From Parabacteroides timonensis (GTDB taxonomy: Bacteria > Bacteroidota > Bacteroidia > Bacteroidales > Tannerellaceae): a stretch of 64,000 nt of DNA. The translations under genes and the position numbers were made by a program. Location of the stretch: assembly GCF_900128505.1 (NCBI RefSeq), contig NZ_LT669941.1:1649848-1713847 (forward strand), in the 5' to 3' direction. The notes under the pieces were generated by a model. It saw only the letters and a list, made by a program, of their open reading frames with translations, did not search any database and was not told where the DNA came from. This document shows positions 1 to 7,245 of the stretch, one piece after another (the stretch's first letter is position 1; each line of letters begins with the position of its first letter).

Positions 1-1497
1 GTCTCCACCGGGTTATCGCTGGTCAGTATCGACCAGGCGCGGTTAAATATGGAGACGGAGCTGGCTCCTTTACAATACGATTTCGACCGTGTCGTAGCCC
101 AGACCCGCAACAAATGGAACGAACTGCTCGGCAAAATAGAGATCGAAGGACAGGACGAAGTGGATAAAACCAAATTCTATACCAACCTCTATCGGGCTTA
201 TGCCGGAAAACAGACCTGGAACGACGTGAACGGTCAGTACCGGGATGCTTGCGAAAACGTGCAGCAGCTGGAGCATGGTAATATGTACGGCGGCGATGCT
301 TTCTGGAACAGTTTCTGGAATCTGAACGGCCTCTGGTCGATCATCTCCCCCCGCATCGTAGACGATTGGGTGACCACGCAACTGGAAATGTTCAAACATA
401 CAGGATGGACAAGCAAAGGCCCGGCCGGACTCGAATATTCAGGTATCATGGAAGGATCGCACGAAACCGCCTTGATGGTGGCCGCCTACCAGAAAGGGAT
501 ACGCAAAGACGGGGAAGCTATTTACAAAGCCGTATCAAAGAATGTGACGGAACCCGGTATCAACCATCCTTGCGGCGGTAATTGCGGAAATCCTTTACTG
601 GACGTTTATATTAAGTATGGGTATATGCCGATGGAAATGAGCGTCGTATCCAAAACACTCGATTATGCTTACGACGATTGGTGTGTCTCCCAGTTGGCCC
701 TGGCTCTCGGAAAGAAAAAAGAAGGAAAGGCGTTACTGGCGCGTTCCATGAATTATAAGAATGTATTTCATCCGGAAAAGAAATTTGTCATGCGCAGGGA
801 TAGTCTCGGTAACTGGGATAAGGAGTTTGATGTCTTTTCCAACAAAGGGTTTATCGAAGGAAACAGTTGGCAATATTCCTGGTATGTACCGCACGATATT
901 CCGGGATTGGTCGACTTCCTGGGTAAAGAGCTCTTCAACAGCCGCCTGGAAGATGGTTTTATCAAGTCGGAAAAGCATAAGTTCGCAGCCCATGTCTTCG
1001 ACCGTACATCGGGACAGTCTGCCGAATTTTATATCAACCAGGGAAATGAGGTAAACATGTGTACTCCGTTCCTATTCAACTACTCGGGTAAACCGTGGCT
1101 GGCACAGAAATGGTCGCGTGCGATCCTGGATAGTTTCTACGGCTCGACTCCCTATCATGGTTGGGAAGGCGACGAAGACGAAGGACAGATGGGAGGCTGG
1201 TATGTCATGAGTGCGTTGGGCCTGTTCGAAATGAACGGAGGTGCTTCCACCCGGCCGGAACTGGAACTGACCAGCCCGCTATTCAATAAAATAACCATTC
1301 ATCTGGATCCGGATTACTACAAAGGTAAAACCTTCACGATCGAAGCACGTAACAATTCGAAAGAAAACATCTATATACAGAAGGCTCACCTCAACGGTAA
1401 AGAATTAAAACAACCCCGGATACCTTTTGCAGCAATTGCCGCCGGTGGAGAACTAATTCTCGAGATGGGTGATAAACCAGGGTATCAGTGCTTCTAA
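1..1497 (+). CDS. GH92 alpha-mannosidase, C-terminal part (5' end outside window)
   Basis: The frame is open from base 1 (VSTGLSLVSIDQARLN...), so this is the 3' portion of a longer gene; an internal ATG at 49 is not a real start. The 498 visible codons match the catalytic (alpha/alpha)6 part of family GH92 exo-alpha-mannosidases: a GGNCGNPLLDVY segment and, near the C-terminus, GWEGDEDEGQMGGWYVMSALG, which corresponds to the family's acidic GNxDxGQMSAW catalytic/metal-site motif, followed by the beta-sandwich tail. GH92 enzymes trim mannose from host N-glycans or yeast mannan in the periplasm or at the surface. Signal peptide and N-domain are not visible. A strong hairpin at 1509-1551 closes the gene. 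Confidence 0.93.
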   Translation, partial: VSTGLSLVSIDQARLNMETELAPLQYDFDRVVAQTRNKWNELLGKIEIEGQDEVDKTKFYTNLYRAYAGKQTWNDVNGQYRDACENVQQLEHGNMYGGDAFWNSFWNLNGLWSIISPRIVDDWVTTQLEMFKHTGWTSKGPAGLEYSGIMEGSHETALMVAAYQKGIRKDGEAIYKAVSKNVTEPGINHPCGGNCGNPLLDVYIKYGYMPMEMSVVSKTLDYAYDDWCVSQLALALGKKKEGKALLARSMNYKNVFHPEKKFVMRRDSLGNWDKEFDVFSNKGFIEGNSWQYSWYVPHDIPGLVDFLGKELFNSRLEDGFIKSEKHKFAAHVFDRTSGQSAEFYINQGNEVNMCTPFLFNYSGKPWLAQKWSRAILDSFYGSTPYHGWEGDEDEGQMGGWYVMSALGLFEMNGGASTRPELELTSPLFNKITIHLDPDYYKGKTFTIEARNNSKENIYIQKAHLNGKELKQPRIPFAAIAAGGELILEMGDKPGYQCF

Positions 1498-1508
1498 GGT
1501 ACATCCTC

Positions 1509-1551
1509 TTTGCCGGACGTAAATCATTATTATAGGTAACCGTCCGGCAAA
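1509..1551 (+). terminator. Hairpin after the GH92 gene
   Basis: An 11-bp perfect stem (TTTGCCGGACG / CGTCCGGCAAA) with a 21-base loop lies 12 bases after the GH92 stop. There is no clean T-run directly after it, so it may be a weak terminator or an RNA-stabilising end. Confidence 0.55.
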
Positions 1552-1566
1552 TTCATCTGTTTTTTA

Positions 1567-1574
1567 TACTTTTG
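1567..1574 (+). promoter_or_regulatory. -7 box of promoter for the two-component operon
   Basis: TACTTTTG fits the Bacteroidetes -7 consensus TAnnTTTG and sits 20 bases before the kinase ATG at 1594, so the leader would be very short. No clear -33 TTTG is seen. Confidence 0.5.
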
Positions 1575-1593
1575 TGCAAAGATAAGAAACAAC

Positions 1594-2838
1594 ATGCCAC
1601 TATTTAAGAAGAAGGAACAACCCGCGCAGCCCAACCTGGAGCAATTGCTCTCGGAGTTTAACCGGTCGCTGGCATTGATCGTCGACAAACAATTACTTAT
1701 TGGCAACATCGTTGCCAAAGTAAAGCAGATATGCCCCGTAGAAAGCATTTATATCTTTCTATTGGACGAAAATACCGGGAAATACAAACAACAGAATGAA
1801 GCAAAAAACAAACCGGTTGTCCTTACCAGCCGGAGCCGTCTGGTAAGCTGGCTATCGGTCAACGAAAAGCATTTGATCGTATCCGATTACCCGGACATCA
1901 TAAACTATTTCCCAAAAGAAGAGCAGGAAGCATTACGGCAACTGGGAGCCGAACTAGTCTTTCCCCTTAAGGTGATGAATCAAACGAACGGAACCATTTT
2001 CATAGGAAAGAAAAATGACGGTACACGTTTCACCGAACAGGAACTGATCCTTCTCTCTATCCTGATCAACCAGGCAAACTTTGCTATCGAGCATGCTTCG
2101 TTGTATGAGGTACAAACAGAACGTCTGAAAAAGATGTATCGTACCGACCGCCTGGCAACACTCGGCGAACTGGCCGCCGGTGCAGCGCATGAAATACGAA
2201 ACCCGTTGACAGCTATCCGCAGTACTATCCAGTACCTCAGCAAAGACTTCAGCTCCGATCACGTGAAAAGCGAAATGATGACGGAACTGATCTCTGAAGT
2301 GGAGCGCATCAACAAGATCGTACAGGGATTGCTCTCGTTTGCCCGTCCGTCTGCCCTCGACACTTCGGAGGTAAACATCGAACAACTGATCAATCAGACG
2401 CTTCTGCTGGTGACCAACACATTACGCAAACAAAATATCGAGGTTGAGTTCGAATACTTCACCGACAATACAACGATACAGGCCGATGCGGAGCAGCTGA
2501 AGCAAGTCTTTCTGAACATCATTCTGAACGCAGTCGAAGCGATGAGTAAGAATCCACCTGATCGTTCGCGTACATTAATAATAAGTATAGAAAAAGGAGC
2601 TCCTATCAACTCTCATTCCCGTTACCTCATTCTCTCGTTCGAAGATACCGGCAAAGGGATCGAACAGAAAGATGTCGAGAATGTATTCAACCCGTTCTTT
2701 ACGACAAAAGAAGAAGGGACAGGGCTCGGTCTTGCCATCTGCTACGGGATCATCAACCGTCACGAAGGCGAGATAGAAGTAAAAAGCACGCCCGGTAAAG
2801 GCACTTGTATGAATGTAAAATTACCGCAACGCATATGA
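1594..2838 (+). CDS. GAF-domain sensor histidine kinase
   Basis: A 414-residue kinase without transmembrane segments. A GAF-like domain covers about residues 20-165, then a HisKA domain with the phospho-acceptor His199 in AAHEIRNPL, and a HATPase domain with N box (NIILNAVEAM), G1 box (DTGKGIEQKD), F box (NPFFTTKEEGTG) and G2 (GLGLAICYG). It therefore senses a cytoplasmic signal and phosphorylates the next gene's product. The stop codon overlaps the regulator's start (ATGA at 2835-2838), so the pair is translationally coupled. The architecture resembles NtrB/ZraS-type kinases paired with sigma-54 activators. The signal sensed is unknown. Confidence 0.93.
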   Translation: MPLFKKKEQPAQPNLEQLLSEFNRSLALIVDKQLLIGNIVAKVKQICPVESIYIFLLDENTGKYKQQNEAKNKPVVLTSRSRLVSWLSVNEKHLIVSDYPDIINYFPKEEQEALRQLGAELVFPLKVMNQTNGTIFIGKKNDGTRFTEQELILLSILINQANFAIEHASLYEVQTERLKKMYRTDRLATLGELAAGAAHEIRNPLTAIRSTIQYLSKDFSSDHVKSEMMTELISEVERINKIVQGLLSFARPSALDTSEVNIEQLINQTLLLVTNTLRKQNIEVEFEYFTDNTTIQADAEQLKQVFLNIILNAVEAMSKNPPDRSRTLIISIEKGAPINSHSRYLILSFEDTGKGIEQKDVENVFNPFFTTKEEGTGLGLAICYGIINRHEGEIEVKSTPGKGTCMNVKLPQRI

Positions 2839-4205
2839 AAGCAAAAATAGTTGTAGCCGACGACGAACCGCATATCCGTAAGATGATCTGCCGCCTGCTC
2901 ACCGACGAGGGATACGAAGTGAAGCCTGCCGAAAATGGTCGGGAAGCGGTGGAAGTTTTCCTCTCCTTCCAGCCTGACGTCGTTTTGCTGGATCAGCAGA
3001 TGCCTGTTATGACCGGCGTGGAAGCCCTGGAAGAGATCAAACGTATCTCTCCCAACCAGACTGTTCTTTTTGTAACCGCTTTCGGTTCTATCTCCCTCGC
3101 AGTCGACGCCGTAAAGAAAGGTGCTTACGATTTCATAGAGAAACCTTTCGACAACGATAAACTGTTGCTCACCGTTAGCCGTGCTGTCGAGCACAGCCGG
3201 ATGAAAGGAGAAATATCAAACCTGAAGAAAAGCCTGGGTGAAAAGCAAAGTTCCGTCATCGGAGAAAACACCGGCTTAAAGCAGGTTATGGCACAGGTCC
3301 GCCGGGTAGCGGAAACAAATGCAACCGTATTGGTACATGGCGAAAGCGGAACGGGAAAGGAACTGATAGCCCGCGCCGTGCATAATAACAGTCTGCGTAA
3401 CAATGGCCCCTTTGTTGCCATCAACTGTGGAGCGATCCCGCTAACATTAATGGAAAGTGAACTGTTCGGACACGAACGCGGCGCCTTTACCGATGCCAAG
3501 GAGGCAAAAGCCGGAACCTTCGAACGGGCCGATGGCGGTACACTTTTCCTCGATGAAGTAGGAGAACTGCCCCTGGATGCACAGGTCAAACTGCTCCGCG
3601 TACTGGAAGAAAGGAAAATCACCCGCATAGGTGGTAAAAAAGCGATTCCGGTAGATGTCCGTATCGTGGCAGCTACCAACCGTAACCTGGATGATGAAGT
3701 AAAGAACGGGCATTTCCGTCTCGACCTTCTCTATCGCCTGAATGTGTTTACACTGATCCTTCCGCCTCTCCGCGAAAGGAAAGAAGACATTCCCTTGCTG
3801 ACCAATTTCTTCATCCGTAAATACAACCGGACGTTGAGCCTGGATGTACAATCCGTTAGTCCTGAAGCGATAGCGCTTCTCTCCGCTTACGACTGGCCCG
3901 GCAATGTACGTGACCTCGAAAACGCCATACAAAGTTCCATGATACTTTGTACCGGAGGCGTGATCCGTCCCGAACATTTACCCGACCGGATAAAAGGTTA
4001 CGAACTGGCCGAGGCACAAACCGTTACCGGTTCCGGTGGAAACAGTATCCGGGAGGTCAATGCCCAGATGGAAAAAGAGCTTATTATTGAAGCGCTGAAA
4101 AAGCATAACTTCAACCGTACACTAACGGCAGAAGCCCTTAATATCAGCCGAAAAACATTGTTTAACAAAATGAAGCGGTATGGGCTGTCATCTGATGAAA
4201 ACTGA
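2835..4205 (+). CDS. NtrC-family sigma-54-dependent response regulator
   Basis: A 456-residue activator. I chose the ATG at 2835 (MKAKIVVADDEP) over an in-frame ATG at 2805 because the receiver domain begins there and the ATGA overlap with the kinase is typical. Receiver domain residues 1-120 with phospho-Asp53 (VVLLDQQMP) and the conserved Lys in IEKPF; AAA+ domain with Walker A GESGTGKE, Walker B GGTLFLDEVGELP and a sigma-54-contact loop reading GAFTDA rather than GAFTGA; C-terminal Fis-type HTH (NRTLTAEALNISRKTLFNKMKRYGL begins here). It should activate RpoN promoters when phosphorylated. I see no convincing -24/-12 element before the downstream operon, so its targets are unknown. Confidence 0.94.
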   Translation: MKAKIVVADDEPHIRKMICRLLTDEGYEVKPAENGREAVEVFLSFQPDVVLLDQQMPVMTGVEALEEIKRISPNQTVLFVTAFGSISLAVDAVKKGAYDFIEKPFDNDKLLLTVSRAVEHSRMKGEISNLKKSLGEKQSSVIGENTGLKQVMAQVRRVAETNATVLVHGESGTGKELIARAVHNNSLRNNGPFVAINCGAIPLTLMESELFGHERGAFTDAKEAKAGTFERADGGTLFLDEVGELPLDAQVKLLRVLEERKITRIGGKKAIPVDVRIVAATNRNLDDEVKNGHFRLDLLYRLNVFTLILPPLRERKEDIPLLTNFFIRKYNRTLSLDVQSVSPEAIALLSAYDWPGNVRDLENAIQSSMILCTGGVIRPEHLPDRIKGYELAEAQTVTGSGGNSIREVNAQMEKELIIEALKKHNFNRTLTAEALNISRKTLFNKMKRYGLSSDEN

Positions 4206-4279
4206 CACTGTGCCTTTGCTATTCATTGGCTATCTGTCATCATTATGAGGGGTGATCTATTAAAAAACAAAACATCCCC

Positions 4280-4309
4280 TTGTTTATATAACATTAGTTC
4301 TTAACTTTG
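4280..4309 (+). promoter_or_regulatory. Promoter of the 2-oxoacid:ferredoxin oxidoreductase operon
   Basis: TTG at 4280-4282, a 19-base spacer, and TAACTTTG at 4302-4309 match the Bacteroidetes housekeeping promoter; the first gene starts at 4347. Confidence 0.65.
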
Positions 4310-4346
4310 TGGGTCTTACACGACATAAAACATAATTAGTTATACT

Positions 4347-4574
4347 ATGGCAAAGATAAAAGGAGCGGTCGTTGTTAATCAGGAACGCTGCAAAGGATGC
4401 AACCTATGTGTTGTTTCCTGCCCGAGCGATGTTCTGGAATTACACCCGCGTGAAGTGAATAACAAAGGGTACCATTATGTGTACATGAAAAACCCTGATG
4501 CTTGCATCGGTTGCGCCAGTTGCGGATTAGTTTGTCCGGACGGCTGTTTAACCATCTACAAAGTAAAAATATAA
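4347..4574 (+). CDS. 2-oxoacid:ferredoxin oxidoreductase, ferredoxin (delta) subunit
   Basis: A 75-residue protein with two ferredoxin-type [4Fe-4S] motifs, CKGCNLCVVSCP and CIGCASCGLVCP. This is the delta (KorD/VorD-like) electron-transfer subunit that takes electrons from the TPP subunit to free ferredoxin. It is the first gene of the operon, followed after 7 bases by the alpha subunit, the usual order for this enzyme in Bacteroidetes. Substrate (2-oxoglutarate or branched-chain 2-oxoacid) cannot be decided from the sequence alone. Confidence 0.92.
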   Translation: MAKIKGAVVVNQERCKGCNLCVVSCPSDVLELHPREVNNKGYHYVYMKNPDACIGCASCGLVCPDGCLTIYKVKI

Positions 4575-4581
4575 AACAGAT

Positions 4582-5661
4582 ATGGCAGAAGAGATTAAAT
4601 TAATGAAGGGGAATGAAGCCATCGCACATGCGGCTATCCGTTATGGTGCCGATGGATACTTCGGTTACCCCATCACTCCGCAGTCGGAGATCCTGGAAAC
4701 CCTGATGGCTGAAATGCCCTGGGAAACAACCGGAATGGTAGTACTGCAAGCCGAAAGTGAAGTAGCAGCAATCAATATGGTGTATGGCGGTGCCGGTACG
4801 GGCAAACGTGTAATGACATCATCCTCCAGTCCCGGTATCAGCCTGAAACAAGAAGGTATTTCCTATATCGCAGGTGCTGAATTGCCTTGTCTGATCGTGA
4901 ATGTAATGCGTGGCGGTCCCGGCTTGGGAACTATCCAGCCAAGCCAGGCAGATTATTTCCAAACTGTAAAAGGTGGCGGACATGGTGACTATCGCCTGAT
5001 CACCCTTGCTCCTTCCTCTGTACAGGAAATGGCAGACTTCGTAGGCTTGGGCTTCGACCTTGCTTTCAAATATAACAATCCGGCTATCATCCTGGCAGAC
5101 GGTATCATCGGCCAGATGATGGAGAAAGTGGTTATGCCTCCTTTCCGTCCCCGTAAGACGGAAGCCGAGATTATCGCTGAATGTCCGTGGGCGGCACAAG
5201 GTAAACTGAAAAACCGTAAACCCAATGTGATCACTTCCCTGGAACTCGATCCGGCAAAGATGGAAGAAAACAATATCCGTTTCCAGGCTAAATATCGTAA
5301 AATCGAAGAGAATGAAGTGCGTTACGAAGAGTTCCATTGCGAAGATGCAGAATACCTGCTTGTCGCTTTCGGTTCTTCCGCACGTATCTGCCAGAAAGTA
5401 GTGGAAATTGCCCGTGCAGAAGGTATCAAACTCGGTTTGTTGCGCCCGATCACTTTGTGGCCGTTCCCGACAAAAGCAATTGCAGCTTATGCCGATAAGG
5501 TAAAGGGTATGCTTTCTGTCGAACTGAATGCAGGCCAGATGGTGGAAGATATACGCCTGGCTGTTAACGGGAAAATAAAGGTTGAACACTTCGGCCGCCT
5601 GGGTGGTATCGTGTTTACTCCGGATGAAGTACTGAACGCGCTGAAAGAAAAATTATTTTAA
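4582..5661 (+). CDS. vorB: 2-oxoacid:ferredoxin oxidoreductase, alpha subunit (VorB-like)
   Basis: A 359-residue alpha subunit: pyrimidine-binding fold starting GNEAIAHAAIRYGADGYFGYPITPQSEI, a conserved GVGTGKRVMTSSSSPG-like stretch, and a C-terminal transketolase-like domain. Together with the TPP (5851-6615), gamma (6633-7175) and delta (4347-4574) subunits it oxidatively decarboxylates a 2-oxoacid to an acyl-CoA, reducing ferredoxin, or runs in reverse for carboxylation. Bacteroides homologues are usually named 3-methyl-2-oxobutanoate dehydrogenase subunit VorB or 2-oxoglutarate oxidoreductase KorA; I cannot separate the two by sequence. Confidence 0.9.
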   Translation: MAEEIKLMKGNEAIAHAAIRYGADGYFGYPITPQSEILETLMAEMPWETTGMVVLQAESEVAAINMVYGGAGTGKRVMTSSSSPGISLKQEGISYIAGAELPCLIVNVMRGGPGLGTIQPSQADYFQTVKGGGHGDYRLITLAPSSVQEMADFVGLGFDLAFKYNNPAIILADGIIGQMMEKVVMPPFRPRKTEAEIIAECPWAAQGKLKNRKPNVITSLELDPAKMEENNIRFQAKYRKIEENEVRYEEFHCEDAEYLLVAFGSSARICQKVVEIARAEGIKLGLLRPITLWPFPTKAIAAYADKVKGMLSVELNAGQMVEDIRLAVNGKIKVEHFGRLGGIVFTPDEVLNALKEKLF

Positions 5662-5666
5662 CTCGT

Positions 5667-5837
5667 ATGACACGCGGAAGTAAAATTGATAGTATATTGA
5701 CAATCCTGTTCATGGTGTTAGCGGCAGCAGCTATTATCTGCTACTTTGCCGTTCCCGACCGTCACGTATTCTTATATTGTGGTGGTGCTGCCATCTGCTT
5801 CAGACTTGTTCAATATCTACTGAGATTTATTAGTTAA
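5667..5837 (+). CDS. Small membrane protein within the oxidoreductase operon
   Basis: An ATG-started frame of 56 codons between the alpha and TPP subunits, starting 5 bases after the alpha stop and ending 13 bases before the TPP subunit ATG. The product (MTRGSKIDSILTILFMVLAA...) has two hydrophobic segments, about residues 10-28 and 34-51, with a short polar PDRH turn between, so a small two-helix inner-membrane protein is likely. The tight spacing on both sides supports a real co-translated gene. No function is recognised; a role in placing the soluble oxidoreductase at the membrane is only a guess. Confidence 0.7.
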   Translation: MTRGSKIDSILTILFMVLAAAAIICYFAVPDRHVFLYCGGAAICFRLVQYLLRFIS

Positions 5838-5850
5838 TTAAGCTACAATT

Positions 5851-6615
5851 ATGGAACTCAATGAAATAATTAAACCGGAGAATCTGGTCTATACAAAGCC
5901 AGAATTGATGAACGACAACCCCATGCACTACTGCCCCGGTTGCAGCCACGGTGTCATACACAAGTTGATCGCTGAAGTGATCGCCGATATGGGAATGGAA
6001 GAAAAAACGATCGGTATCTCCCCGGTGGGATGTGCCGTATTCGCATACAACTATCTGGATATCGACTGGATAGAGGCCGCTCACGGACGTGCTCCTGCCA
6101 TCGCATCTGCTATCAAACGTCTGAACCCGGAAAAGATGATCTTTACCTATCAGGGTGACGGTGACTTAGCCGCTATCGGTACAGCCGAAACGATCCATGC
6201 TGCCAACCGTGGCGAAAATATCGTGATCGTATTCGTTAACAATGCTATCTACGGTATGACCGGTGGTCAGATGGCTCCTACCACACTGGAAGGTATGCCT
6301 ACTGCAACTTGTCCGTACGGCCGTAACATCGCCCTCAACGGTTATCCATTGAAGATCGGTGATTTGTTAGCTCAGCTGGAAGGAACTTGCCTGGTTACCC
6401 GCCAAAGCGTACAGACGGCCGCTGCCGTTCGCAAAGCCAAAAAGATGTTGCGTAAAGCGTTCGAAAACTCAATGGCCGGCAAAGGTACTTCAGTTGTCGA
6501 ATTCGTCTCCACCTGTTCATCCGGCTGGAAGATGACACCTGAAAAATCAAACAAATGGATGGAAGAGAATATGTTCCCGTTCTATCCGCTGGGAGATCTT
6601 AAAAACAAAGAATAA
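5851..6615 (+). CDS. 2-oxoacid:ferredoxin oxidoreductase, TPP-binding (beta) subunit
   Basis: A 254-residue subunit. It opens with the CPGCSHG motif typical of KorB/VorA-type proteins and carries the thiamine pyrophosphate motif GDGD...N (GDGDLAAIGTAE, then VNNAIYGMTGGQ). It forms the catalytic centre with the alpha subunit. Spaced 17 bases before the gamma subunit. Length and order match the four-gene operon form of the enzyme. Confidence 0.93.
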   Translation: MELNEIIKPENLVYTKPELMNDNPMHYCPGCSHGVIHKLIAEVIADMGMEEKTIGISPVGCAVFAYNYLDIDWIEAAHGRAPAIASAIKRLNPEKMIFTYQGDGDLAAIGTAETIHAANRGENIVIVFVNNAIYGMTGGQMAPTTLEGMPTATCPYGRNIALNGYPLKIGDLLAQLEGTCLVTRQSVQTAAAVRKAKKMLRKAFENSMAGKGTSVVEFVSTCSSGWKMTPEKSNKWMEENMFPFYPLGDLKNKE

Positions 6616-6632
6616 GTAAATACAGAAACGAC

Positions 6633-7175
6633 ATGAAACAAGAAATTATTATAGCAGGCTTTGGAGGACAAGGTGTTCTGTCGATGGGTAAGATACTTGC
6701 TTATTCAGGCTTGATGGAAGGCAAAGAAGTTACCTGGATGCCTTCATACGGACCGGAACAACGTGGTGGTACAGCCAACGTAACAGTAATCCTGAGCGAT
6801 GATCCCATCAGTTCACCGATCCTGAATGAATATGATATCGCAATCGTACTGAATCAGCCATCTATGGACAAATTCGAAAACAAGGTGAAATCAGGCGGTA
6901 TCCTGATCTACGACGGCTATGGTATTCATACACCGGTGAAACGTTCCGATATCAACGTTTATCGTGTGGACGCTATGGATGCAGCTACGGAAATGAAGAA
7001 TGAAAAAGCATTCAACATGCTCATTCTGGGAGGTTTGCTGAAAGTCGTTCCGATGGTGAAATTAGAAAACGTCCTGCTGGGTCTGAAGAAGTCCCTGCCC
7101 GAACGTCATCACAAGCTGATCCCGATGAACGAGGCTGCCATAAAGAAAGGTATGGAGATCATACAGAAAATGTAA
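6633..7175 (+). CDS. 2-oxoacid:ferredoxin oxidoreductase, gamma subunit
   Basis: A 180-residue protein of the POR_N/gamma family: IIIAGFGGQGVLSMGKILA at the N-terminus is the nucleotide-like-fold glycine motif that contacts CoA or the complex, followed by PSYGPEQRGGTANVTVILSD, a family hallmark. It is the last gene of the operon; a terminator hairpin follows at 7199-7232. Confidence 0.93.
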   Translation: MKQEIIIAGFGGQGVLSMGKILAYSGLMEGKEVTWMPSYGPEQRGGTANVTVILSDDPISSPILNEYDIAIVLNQPSMDKFENKVKSGGILIYDGYGIHTPVKRSDINVYRVDAMDAATEMKNEKAFNMLILGGLLKVVPMVKLENVLLGLKKSLPERHHKLIPMNEAAIKKGMEIIQKM

Positions 7176-7198
7176 TCTTGCAAAAAGAATATAAAGAG

Positions 7199-7232
7199 GG
7201 GCGTTTCTTTCGTAGGAACGCCCTTTTGTTTT
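7199..7232 (+). terminator. Rho-independent terminator of the oxidoreductase operon
   Basis: Stem GGGCGTTTC / GGAACGCCC (7199-7207 with 7215-7223, one G.T pair) is followed by TTTTGTTTT. Its T-run directly abuts the -7 box of the porin gene at 7232. Confidence 0.75.
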
Positions 7233-7239
7233 ATCTTTG
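7232..7239 (+). promoter_or_regulatory. -7 box before the porin gene
   Basis: TATCTTTG fits TAnnTTTG but lies only 7 bases before the ATG at 7246, which would give an almost leaderless mRNA. It is embedded in the T-tract of the preceding terminator, so it could be a chance match. Confidence 0.35.
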
Positions 7240-7245
7240 CAACCC

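Noticed and set aside
4819..5589. 256-codon open frame on the minus strand
   Set aside because: Lies fully opposite the conserved alpha subunit gene; the product is Cys/His/Phe-rich with no family likeness.
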